Below are positions 1 to 5,462 of a DNA stretch of 5,704 nt, piece by piece. How positions within the stretch are numbered: position 1 is the first letter of the stretch; each line of letters begins with the position of its first letter. The stretch comes from Fusobacterium sp. (GTDB taxonomy: Bacteria > Fusobacteriota > Fusobacteriia > Fusobacteriales > Fusobacteriaceae). The stretch spans positions 1-5,704 of the forward strand of contig JAGYHM010000078.1 of the NCBI GenBank assembly GCA_018457305.1. Direction: 5' to 3'. Position numbers and translations under genes: made by a program. Under the pieces are notes generated by a model. The model was not told the DNA's origin, ran no database searches, and was given only the letters and a program-made list of their open reading frames with translations.

Positions 1-14
1 AATGCAATTTTCAT
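1..14 (-). CDS. Start of an unidentified gene, cut by the window edge
   Basis: Only the first four to five codons are present, reading M-K-I-A on the minus strand from an ATG at 14-12. The start is supported by an AGGAG ribosome binding site (CTCCT on the plus strand at 21-25) exactly six bases upstream of the ATG, the same arrangement seen at the PH-domain gene in this window. The gene lies downstream of the radical-SAM gene on the same strand. A repeat and a weak AT-rich hairpin lie between them, so it may be separately transcribed. Nothing can be said about the product from four residues. Confidence 0.6.
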
Positions 15-26
15 AATTTTCTCCTA

Positions 27-50
27 ACAAAAAAGTTATTTTATTAACTT
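27..50 (-). terminator. Weak AT-rich hairpin with a T run, just before the partial gene
   Basis: On the minus strand AAGTTA (50-45) pairs with TAACTT (38-33) around a six-base loop, and is followed by a run of T (plus-strand A run at 29-34). This is terminator-like, but the stem is only six A/T-rich pairs. It ends only a few bases before the ribosome binding site of the gene at the left edge, so it could equally be a leader hairpin of that gene. A TATAAT-like box lies at 62-57 upstream of it, without a recognisable -35. Confidence 0.35.
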
Positions 51-68
51 GATTTTATTATATTTTTA

Positions 69-128
69 GGGTGTTGGGGCGTAGCCCCAACCAAAAAGGC
101 GAGCAGACCGTTAGGTCGTGGCGAGCCT
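69..128. repeat. GC-rich double-hairpin repeat, intergenic copy
   Basis: About 38 of 60 bases are G or C, in sharp contrast to the surrounding DNA. The first hairpin is GTTGGGGC (73-80) against GCCCCAAC (84-91) with a three-base loop. The second runs from AGGC (97-100) to GCCT (125-128), with inner GACC (106-109) pairing GGTC (114-117). The TTGGGGCG-two bases-GCCCCAA core recurs at 1655-1671 inside the nucleosidase gene, where it is again followed by a second palindrome, so both copies appear to belong to one repeat family. It has no coding capacity of its own. It lies just past the stop codon of the radical-SAM gene, where it may serve as a transcription terminator. Confidence 0.75.
93..128 (-). 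terminator. Probable terminator formed by the repeat, after the radical-SAM gene
   Basis: Read on the minus strand, the second hairpin of the repeat (128 to 97) ends in GCC and runs directly into five T (97-93). That is the arrangement of a rho-independent terminator. The stop codon of the radical-SAM gene lies 18 bases upstream. The hairpin has internal mismatches, so its strength is uncertain. The next hairpin (91-73) could add to it. Confidence 0.5.
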
Positions 129-146
129 GATACTTTATTTTTTATT

Positions 147-1178
147 TTAAATAAAAATTTTTTCTCTATCTATATAAGTTAATAATTTTTCTTCCACAAA
201 TTCAATCATATTTTTTGTGATTTCCTCTGAATAAGAATACACTCCCTCTTTATTCTCATAGGGGAAATATAAAATTTTTGAATTTGGATTTTGTTTTCTC
301 ATTTTTTTCAGATAATCTTTTGAAACTCTAAAAACACCAATACTGACATCAATAATTTTATCTCTATCTATTTTTTCAAAAATTTCAAAAATCATCTCTC
401 CATAAATTTTTTTAAAGTCTTTTTTATAAATTAAAGGGTCTATACAAAGTCTTATATTCCAAGAATTTTCTTGTAATTTTCTAATTGCCTCTAATCTTTT
501 TGAAAATGTTGCCGTATATTTTTCATTCTCAACAGAAAATTTTTGTGGAGATAAAGTAAAAGCCAAAATAAAATTTTCCAGAGGCTTTAAATTTAAAAGT
601 GTTTTTATATTTGCAGACTTAGTTCTCAATTCAATTTTTAAATTTTTATGTGTTTTACAAAAATCATACCACTTAGAAACAAAAGAACAAATATTATCAA
701 TAGCCAACAAATCAGTGTCGTAAGAAATACATAAATATAAACTTTTCTTTTCTTCTAATAGTTTTTCAATTTCTACAAAAATATCTTCTATATTTACAAA
801 TAAAACTATATTTGCCGATGGATAAACTCCTTGTAAATAGCAATATTCACAGTCATAAATACAATTTATAGCCGAAGAGGTGTAGTAAAAATTTTCATTC
901 TCAAAATCTTCGCAGACATTTGCTCCCTCATACAATAAATTTTCTTTTTTTACTGCCAGTATAAGTTTTTGACTCAATTTTTGCAAAGAAAAATTTTGAT
1001 TATTACTAGAAAAAATTTCTTTGTAATTTTCAATTTCAATTATATTTGCAGACTTAAATTTTTCTATTATATTTTTAGTCGTTTCATAGTTCAGTGCTTC
1101 CTTTTCCACATAAATATGTGAAAACCTATCAGTCAATAATTCTTTTTTTAATATCTTCAAAGTATCTCTTTCCCTCAT
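147..1178 (-). CDS. Radical-SAM protein of the spore photoproduct lyase (SPL) family
   Basis: The 343-residue protein carries the radical-SAM cluster motif C-x3-C-x2-C as CIYDCEYCYLQ (C106, C110, C113), in the form typical of SPL proteins, where the last Cys is followed by Y-L-Q. Other SPL-family landmarks are IYVEKEAL near residues 22-29, RTKSANI near 185-191 and IDPLIYKKDF near 246-255. SPL repairs the thymine dimer of UV-irradiated spores with a 4Fe-4S cluster and SAM. Relatives occur in bacteria that do not sporulate, where their substrate is often unknown. The hydrogen-donating Cys of true SPL normally precedes a T-S-D motif. Here my hand alignment places Y153 there (SYDTDLLA), with C150 three residues earlier, so SPL activity is doubtful. 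The gene follows the nucleosidase gene and overlaps it by 50 bases if the ATG is used. That ATG has no Shine-Dalgarno sequence. A TTG at 1136 (residue 15) would give an eight-base overlap and a more usual N-terminus. The family assignment is firm; function and start are not. Confidence 0.85.
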   Translation of the reverse strand: MRERDTLKILKKELLTDRFSHIYVEKEALNYETTKNIIEKFKSANIIEIENYKEIFSSNNQNFSLQKLSQKLILAVKKENLLYEGANVCEDFENENFYYTSSAINCIYDCEYCYLQGVYPSANIVLFVNIEDIFVEIEKLLEEKKSLYLCISYDTDLLAIDNICSFVSKWYDFCKTHKNLKIELRTKSANIKTLLNLKPLENFILAFTLSPQKFSVENEKYTATFSKRLEAIRKLQENSWNIRLCIDPLIYKKDFKKIYGEMIFEIFEKIDRDKIIDVSIGVFRVSKDYLKKMRKQNPNSKILYFPYENKEGVYSYSEEITKNMIEFVEEKLLTYIDREKIFI

Positions 1179-2097
1179 TTTTATTTTTTATTTCTATATC
1201 CTCATAATTTTTTAAAAAACTCACAATATTTTTCTCACATAATTTATAATATTTCATCATATTTAAAAATTCTAATTTCATCGTTTCAGAAAATCTAAAA
1301 TTTCCTATAATTTTATTTATGTATTTTTCTTCTTCTTCATCAAACAGATTATTATTTTCTGGAAAAATATTTAATAAGTTTTGAATAAAATTAAAAATTT
1401 CAGAATATATTTTATTAAAATCACAATTTTTAAAATCTAAAATTTCTCGTTCTTGATTTTTTTCCTCCCCAATAATATCACTTATAATTTTTAAAACTAT
1501 AATTTTATCTCGTTTAAAAAATATTTTTGCACTTTCGTAGAAAGCAAAGCCCTCCATATCAACTAAAATTTTTTTAGAATTATCTAGATCTAACATTGGT
1601 AACACTGAATTTATTTCTTTTTCACAACTTAAACTAGCCTCTTCTTTTGGGGGGTTGGGGCGAAGCCCCAAGCTTCGCAGAGAACGGGAAACAGCGAGCG
1701 AAGCGAACGCTGTTTCCCACTTTTCAATAACTTTATCAAAAGTTAATAAACTTGCTTCCCTAAAATTATTTTTATACAAAATTTCCAAATAACCTGTTTT
1801 CTCATTATATGGATTTATAATTTTATTTATTATTGCTGTATCTTTTAAATTAAAATTTTTATCTAATGCCCCAGCAAAACCAATATTTAAAATAAAATCT
1901 GTTTCTTTGATTTCAAAATTTGAAATTAAATAAGTGAGTGCAACAGAGCAATTTATTCTTCCCACTCCCGAAATAATTAAACAAATTTTTTCATTTGAAA
2001 AAACTTGAAATTTATTAAATTTATTATTTTTCTTCAAAGAAAAATTTTCTATTAAAGGCTTTGCTTCAATATACAAAGCAGTAATTATATAAATCAT
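1129..2097 (-). CDS. Nucleoside phosphorylase / MTA-SAH nucleosidase-like protein with a repeat-encoded insertion
   Basis: The 322-residue protein has the purine nucleoside phosphorylase (family 1) fold signatures in order: IITALYIEAKPL at the N-terminus, GVGRINCS at 44-51, NIGFAGAL at 71-78, VDMEGFAFY at 179-187 and KIISDI at 203-208. By hand comparison with MTA/SAH nucleosidase, E11, E182 and D207 match the catalytic or ribose-binding Glu, Glu and Asp, so an N-ribosyl hydrolase or phosphorylase is likely. Residues 127-150 are encoded by an in-frame GC-rich palindromic repeat and are foreign to the family. They lie before the VDMEG strand in a region where a loop could be tolerated. The protein is longer than a typical nucleosidase (about 230 residues) because of this insertion and a helical, charged C-terminal extension (about 245-322, including FSETMKLEFL). 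The start is supported by GAGG seven bases upstream and a promoter at 2126-2155. The overlapping downstream gene is an SPL-family radical-SAM protein, so removing 5'-deoxyadenosine or a related by-product is a plausible role (inference). Confidence 0.8.
   Translation of the reverse strand: MIYIITALYIEAKPLIENFSLKKNNKFNKFQVFSNEKICLIISGVGRINCSVALTYLISNFEIKETDFILNIGFAGALDKNFNLKDTAIINKIINPYNEKTGYLEILYKNNFREASLLTFDKVIEKWETAFASLAVSRSLRSLGLRPNPPKEEASLSCEKEINSVLPMLDLDNSKKILVDMEGFAFYESAKIFFKRDKIIVLKIISDIIGEEKNQEREILDFKNCDFNKIYSEIFNFIQNLLNIFPENNNLFDEEEEKYINKIIGNFRFSETMKLEFLNMMKYYKLCEKNIVSFLKNYEDIEIKNKNEGKRYFEDIKKRIID
1648..1719. repeat. GC-rich double-palindrome repeat inserted in frame in the nucleosidase gene
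   Basis: This 72-base block is about 64% G+C in a gene that is otherwise mostly A and T. It holds two hairpins: TTGGGGC (1655-1661) against GCCCCAA (1665-1671), and a perfect 11-base arm GGGAAACAGCG (1686-1696) against its complement at 1708-1718. The first core matches the intergenic repeat at 69-128. The length is divisible by three and the minus-strand reading frame has no stop through it, so it adds residues 127-150 (with the segment SLGLRPNPP) to the protein. It is reminiscent in behaviour of the Rickettsia palindromic elements that insert in frame in genes, though no homology is claimed. The exact ends are estimated from composition and the palindromes. Confidence 0.8.
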
Positions 2098-2125
2098 ATT
2101 TTTTCCTCTTGTTAAATTTTTTTAT

Positions 2126-2155
2126 ATTATACCATAGCATAAAAAATTCTGTAAA
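2126..2155 (-). promoter_or_regulatory. Sigma-70-type promoter of the nucleosidase / radical-SAM unit
   Basis: On the minus strand a TTTACA -35 box (2155-2150, five of six matches to consensus) is followed after 18 bases by a perfect TATAAT -10 (2131-2126). The -10 is preceded by TGG, giving an extended -10. The ATG of the nucleosidase gene lies 28 bases beyond the -10, and a GAGG ribosome binding site lies between. The -35 overlaps the T tract of the preceding terminator, so one unit ends and the next starts within about 60 bases. Confidence 0.75.
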
Positions 2156-2189
2156 AATAAAAAAAGCAACAGAAATTTTTCTATTGCTT
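2151..2189 (-). terminator. Rho-independent terminator of the scpA-murJ-PH operon
   Basis: On the minus strand AAGCAA (2189-2184) pairs with TTGCTT (2169-2164). An inner AGAA/TTCT pairing lies inside this stem, separated from it by one mismatch. A run of seven T follows, then one A and further T. The hairpin begins inside the stop codon of the PH-domain gene, so it ends the operon immediately after that gene. Confidence 0.85.
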
Positions 2190-2748
2190 AAAAATCATTT
2201 TCTTTTTCCCTTAATTCAATTATTTTTTTGTAAACTTTTCTTGCATCTTCTATTCCTTCGAATGAAGGAGAAACTCCAGATATATGTCCCATACAAGTAA
2301 TACCAGCAGTAGACCAATTATCGTTGTAATTGTTTCCAAACATTATATCTCCTCTATTATTTGATTTTTCTTCTAATACAACATTTGTTAAAGTTTTAAT
2401 ATTTAAAGATGTAATATTTTTATGATTTTTTATAATTATTCTATCTTCTGTAATTCCATAGATAGTTTTCTTTCTTCTTAATATATCAAATAAAAATCTT
2501 CCAATAGTTATATAAAAACCTACTATAATAAAAGGTAATGAAAACAAAGACTCAAATAAAGAATCACCTAACAACATTGATAATACACCAGAAAAAATAG
2601 CAAAACCAGCCCAAATAAAACTAAATGGTATCATAAAAATATCTGCCTTTTTAAAGACTAAACCTTGTTTTGGTTTTCCAATCCATAATAAATGTTCATC
2701 GGAATCTAAATATTTATTTAATTCTAATCTCATCTCTTCTCTTTGCAT
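2188..2748 (-). CDS. Small membrane protein with a bacterial PH domain
   Basis: The 186-residue protein has a short N-terminal segment that includes LLWIGKPKQGLVF (20-32), two membrane-spanning segments at about 39-60 and 68-90, and then a soluble domain. The soluble domain resembles bacterial PH (bPH) domains: YGITEDRIII at 97-106, a SLNI..L..V strand at 114-123, a GDIMFG turn at 133-138 and a closing helix FEGIEDARKVYKKI at 163-176. Such proteins are common and mostly uncharacterised, and I cannot name a partner. The start is well supported: AGGAG lies six bases before the ATG. It begins 16 bases after murJ stops, so it is almost certainly co-transcribed with it, and its stop codon is part of the operon terminator. 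A function in the cell envelope would fit the neighbour, but that is only inference. Confidence 0.8.
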   Translation of the reverse strand: MQREEMRLELNKYLDSDEHLLWIGKPKQGLVFKKADIFMIPFSFIWAGFAIFSGVLSMLLGDSLFESLFSLPFIIVGFYITIGRFLFDILRRKKTIYGITEDRIIIKNHKNITSLNIKTLTNVVLEEKSNNRGDIMFGNNYNDNWSTAGITCMGHISGVSPSFEGIEDARKVYKKIIELREKENDF

Positions 2749-2764
2749 ATTTTTCTCCTAAAAT

Positions 2765-4252
2765 TTAATAAAAAACTTTTTCTCTTTTTACATAAATAAA
2801 ATATCCCCACTGAATTAAATACACAAAAGCAAAAACAAATAATCTTATTAAAATATTTAATCTTTCATTAAAATATAAATCTGGAACTTGATTTGAAATT
2901 AAAAGTGCAATAAAAGATGAAATAAAAATTTTTATTCCCATTTTAATTAAACTTTTAAAATTTAATTTTACATATCTTTTATTATAGGCGTAAAGTAAAA
3001 ATGAAAAATTTACTCCCGATGAAATAGATGTTGCAAGAGCAAGTCCTTTGTGTGCCATAGTTTTTACTAAAATTGCATTCAAAATAATATTTATAATTAT
3101 TGCACAAATAGAATATCTTGCAGGCCGTCTGTTATCTCCAACTGCATAATAGGCTTTACTAATTAACTGCACTCCAACATAAAATAATAATCCAAGTGAA
3201 TAAAAAAGTAAGGCTTGGGCTGTTATTTGAACTGCTTTTTCTGAAAATTTTCCATAAGAAAAAATTATTCTAATTACATCTGCTGAATAAAAAGTTAAAA
3301 CTATTAAACTAGGTATAACTAAAAAATTTAAAAAATTTAAAGCCGTAATTAAATTTTTATTGATAGTTTTTTTATCTTTATTTGCCGCTGCCTTTGATAA
3401 ATTTGGAAAAACTATATTTGAAAGCGTAACACCAAAAACTCCAACTGGCAACAAATAAATTCTTGTTGCATTTTCTAAGGCTGTAATCGAACCTGCAACT
3501 AAAAATGAAGCAAAAAATTGGTCTGTAATTGAATTTATCTGTCTTGCAAAAACTCCAACCAACATTGGAACAAGTCTGACTCCTAATAATTTTATGTACT
3601 TATCTTTAAAATTCAAAGTTAAAAAATAAGTTTTCATTATTTTTAAAAATGGAAGAAGAACTACAATAAATTGTAAAACTCCACCAAATAAAACTCCGTA
3701 AGCCAGAGCAGAAATTGAAAAATATTTTGTTAAAAAAATTGCAGAAGCAATTATTGATAAATTAAAAAATATTGCCGTTGAGGCAGGTATCATAAAAGAA
3801 CCAAAAGTATTTAAAATTGAAGATAACATTCCTGCCATAGAAATAAATAAAAAATAAAAAGACATTATCTTTAATAAATTAGAAGATAAAATTTTCATTT
3901 CTTCATTAAAACCAACAACTATAAAATTCACTATGTAATTTGAAAATAAAATCATCAAAATAGAAATGAAAAAACTAAAAATAAAAACCATATTTAAAAC
4001 TGTAAAAATATATTTTTTTGAACTTTCGTCTCCCTCTTCTTTTTTCTTTTGATGATAAAGTGGAATAAAAGTATTTCCCAAAGCACCTTCTCCTAAAAGT
4101 TGCCTAAAGAAATTACTTATTTTAAATGCTGTGTAATAAGCATCTGTCAAACCAGAAGAACCAAAAAAATAGGCTATCAGAGTCCCTCTTAAAAGACCCA
4201 ATACCCTACTTATCATTGTTATTCCCATAGTTCCTATTGACTTTTTAAACAT
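2765..4252 (-). CDS. murJ: MurJ lipid II flippase (MviN family)
   Basis: This 495-residue polytopic membrane protein moves the peptidoglycan precursor lipid II across the inner membrane. The length fits the family (about 500 residues), and hydrophobic segments run along the whole chain. Residues known to matter in E. coli MurJ are present at a constant offset near the N-terminus: R16, R22, D37 and R50 here match R18, R24, D39 and R52, and the GEGALGNTFIP stretch (54-64) follows as in the family. R264 in NATRIYLLPVGVFG corresponds to R270. Further family signatures are FPNLSKAAA (282-290), YGKFSEKAV (333-341) and YYAVGDNRRPARYS (368-381). The ATG is preceded by GGAG seven bases upstream and lies inside the end of scpA, overlapping it by 19 bases, which suggests translational coupling. 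The PH-domain gene follows closely. No truncation or odd residues were seen. Confidence 0.96.
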   Translation of the reverse strand: MFKKSIGTMGITMISRVLGLLRGTLIAYFFGSSGLTDAYYTAFKISNFFRQLLGEGALGNTFIPLYHQKKKEEGDESSKKYIFTVLNMVFIFSFFISILMILFSNYIVNFIVVGFNEEMKILSSNLLKIMSFYFLFISMAGMLSSILNTFGSFMIPASTAIFFNLSIIASAIFLTKYFSISALAYGVLFGGVLQFIVVLLPFLKIMKTYFLTLNFKDKYIKLLGVRLVPMLVGVFARQINSITDQFFASFLVAGSITALENATRIYLLPVGVFGVTLSNIVFPNLSKAAANKDKKTINKNLITALNFLNFLVIPSLIVLTFYSADVIRIIFSYGKFSEKAVQITAQALLFYSLGLLFYVGVQLISKAYYAVGDNRRPARYSICAIIINIILNAILVKTMAHKGLALATSISSGVNFSFLLYAYNKRYVKLNFKSLIKMGIKIFISSFIALLISNQVPDLYFNERLNILIRLFVFAFVYLIQWGYFIYVKREKVFY

Positions 4253-4917
4253 CTTATTTCTCCATTAAAAATATTTATTTTTCCATCTTTATATAATTCT
4301 AAAATTCCTAAAAACATATAAATCAAATGCAATCTATTTTCTGCATCTGCAAACAAAGATTCAATTCTTCTATTTTCAAAAAAAGATTTCATAAGTATAT
4401 CGTCCATAATTTCTTTTATGTCGTATTGCTTATTCAAATTTAATTCCATTATATCTTTATCATCATCAAAATCATAATTTCTTATATATAATTCATAAAT
4501 ATCTGCCGTTGATAAAAAAGACAAATCATATTCCTTTGCAACTTTCTTTATAATTTTTCTTCCCTCTCCTCTTGAATAAGAAATATTATATTCATTTTCA
4601 AGTACAGAAATTTTTGGAGCAACCTCTTTAAAAAGTTTATACTCTTCCAATCTTCGTTTCAAACTATTTTCTTTTTCTTTGTCCTTATCTAAATTTAATA
4701 AACTTAAAGTTTTAATTTCTATAAGTTCCGAAGCAGTAATTATAAATTCAGATTTTATATAAATATCTTCTCTCTTTGAAGCATTTATAATTTCTAAATA
4801 TTCATCAATCAATTCTGCTATACTTATTTCAGAAATTTTCATTTTCTTTTTTTCAATTAAACTTAACAATAAATCTAGTGGACCTTCAAAATTATTTATT
4901 TTTAAAACTAATTCCAT
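4234..4917 (-). CDS. scpA: ScpA, kleisin subunit of the SMC condensin complex
   Basis: ScpA bridges the SMC heads and, with ScpB, compacts and helps segregate the chromosome. The 227-residue protein shows the family pattern: FEGPLDLLLSLIEKKKMKISEI at the N-terminus (10-31), an ITASELIEIKTLSLL helix (60-74), an acidic and variable middle, and a C-terminal winged-helix segment HLIYMFLGILELYKDGKI (197-214) that would bind the SMC head. It is slightly shorter than many ScpA proteins (about 240-260). It is the first gene of the visible operon. The ATG is preceded by a modest GTGAGAAA site. In many bacteria scpB follows scpA, but here murJ does, with overlapping ends, and scpB is not in the window. 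The pairing of a chromosome gene with a cell-wall gene may simply be operon convenience. Confidence 0.95.
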   Translation of the reverse strand: MELVLKINNFEGPLDLLLSLIEKKKMKISEISIAELIDEYLEIINASKREDIYIKSEFIITASELIEIKTLSLLNLDKDKEKENSLKRRLEEYKLFKEVAPKISVLENEYNISYSRGEGRKIIKKVAKEYDLSFLSTADIYELYIRNYDFDDDKDIMELNLNKQYDIKEIMDDILMKSFFENRRIESLFADAENRLHLIYMFLGILELYKDGKINIFNGEIRCLKSQ

Positions 4918-4948
4918 ATTTTTCTCACTTTTATTTATTTTTTTATAA

Positions 4949-4978
4949 TTTATATCTTACTCTAATTACTTAAAAAAT
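4949..4978 (-). promoter_or_regulatory. Possible weak promoter of the scpA operon
   Basis: On the minus strand a TATAAA box (4954-4949) lies about 31 bases before the scpA ATG. The hexamer 17 bases upstream is only TTTTTT, a poor -35. In such AT-rich DNA a TATAAA can arise by chance. The position is sensible, because it follows the bidirectional hairpin at 4990-5083 that should stop transcription from upstream. Confidence 0.3.
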
Positions 4979-4989
4979 TCAATAAATAA

Positions 4990-5083
4990 AAAAAAGAAAT
5001 CTACTAGGTAAGTGCAGCTAACTTACGTCTCCTACAAATGGGTGATGGAACTGCATTTCCCATCCTCTAGTCATTTCTTTTTT
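4990..5083. terminator. Long structured hairpin, probably a bidirectional terminator or a structured leader RNA
   Basis: The outer stem pairs AAAAAAGAAAT (4990-5000) with ATTTCTTTTTT (5073-5083), continuing after a small internal loop with ACTAG (5003-5007) against CTAGT (5067-5071). Inside are two further hairpins: GTAAGT (5008-5013) with ACTTAC (5021-5026), loop GCAGCTA; and GATGGAA (5044-5050) with TTCCCATC (5057-5064, one bulged C), loop CTGCAT. The two loops are complementary (GCAG with CTGC), so they could kiss. Both strands end the outer stem in a T run, which fits a terminator for either direction. The multi-arm inside is far more than a terminator needs. It lies between the PBECR-like remnant and scpA, about 70 bases upstream of the scpA start. 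Confidence 0.65.
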
Positions 5084-5086
5084 ATA

Positions 5087-5462
5087 TTATACATCTTTTT
5101 TCAATCGTTTGTAAAGTATTTTTTTGGATTTTAAGTGTGAATTAAATCTTTTCTCTTTTAATGAATAACTTGTAATAATTGAGTTTATATATTTTTGATG
5201 TTCTTTTTTCTTCTTTATACTTAATTTTATAACTAATAAGTTATTCTTACTTTTAATCTCTTTTGCAAACCAAATACTATCTTCTTTTTTATTATCTTTC
5301 AAAATATAATCAGTATTTTTAATCATTTCTGAAAAAGAATTTTTTAAAATTTCTATAACTTCTGGGTGTCTTTCTTCAATATGCTTTAAATTTTTTTCTA
5401 ATAAAATTACTTTATTTGAATTTAAAACTCCAAATTCTTTTTCAATTATTTTTTTCCTTCAT
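5087..5462 (-). pseudogene. PBECR/BECR-type phage nuclease-domain protein, apparently frameshifted
   Basis: An open frame of 123 codons runs on the minus strand from 5458 to the TAA at 5087, but its only internal ATG is at 5326. The part upstream of this ATG is clearly protein-like, including HIEERHPEV, and continues smoothly into IKNTDYILKDN, then NSIITSYSLKEKRF and ILYKR near the C-terminus. This order (an H-x3-RH motif, a D-Y-I-L segment, an I-T-x-Y strand, a terminal L-Y-K) resembles the PBECR nuclease-fold domains found alone or at the ends of phage head proteins. I assign it from memory of that pattern, not from a search. The ATG at 5462-5460 would give M-K-E-K-I-I-E-K if one A were missing from the seven-A run at 5455-5449; as it stands that frame hits a TGA after six codons. 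A second ATG at 5467 is in the main frame but is stopped by TGA two codons later. A 79-residue product from 5326 is possible but would lack the H-x3-RH region. It looks like a prophage or toxin remnant. Confidence 0.5.

Noticed and set aside
57..62. TATAAT on the minus strand as promoter of the left-edge gene
   Set aside because: The region where a -35 should be lies in the GC-rich repeat and has no resemblance to consensus, and a terminator-like hairpin lies between the box and the gene.
73..128. CRISPR repeat or attachment site
   Set aside because: There is no regular array of repeats and spacers and no integrase nearby; the two similar elements are single palindromic units.
2109..2300. 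Plus-strand open frame of 63 codons
   Set aside because: It overlaps the end of the PH-domain gene, the operon terminator and the next promoter on the opposite strand, and its translation is low-complexity Leu/Phe/Lys with no family resemblance.
4990..5083. Purine riboswitch
   Set aside because: The arm layout is similar, but the conserved junction and loop bases of that class are not present on either strand, and scpA/murJ are not purine genes.
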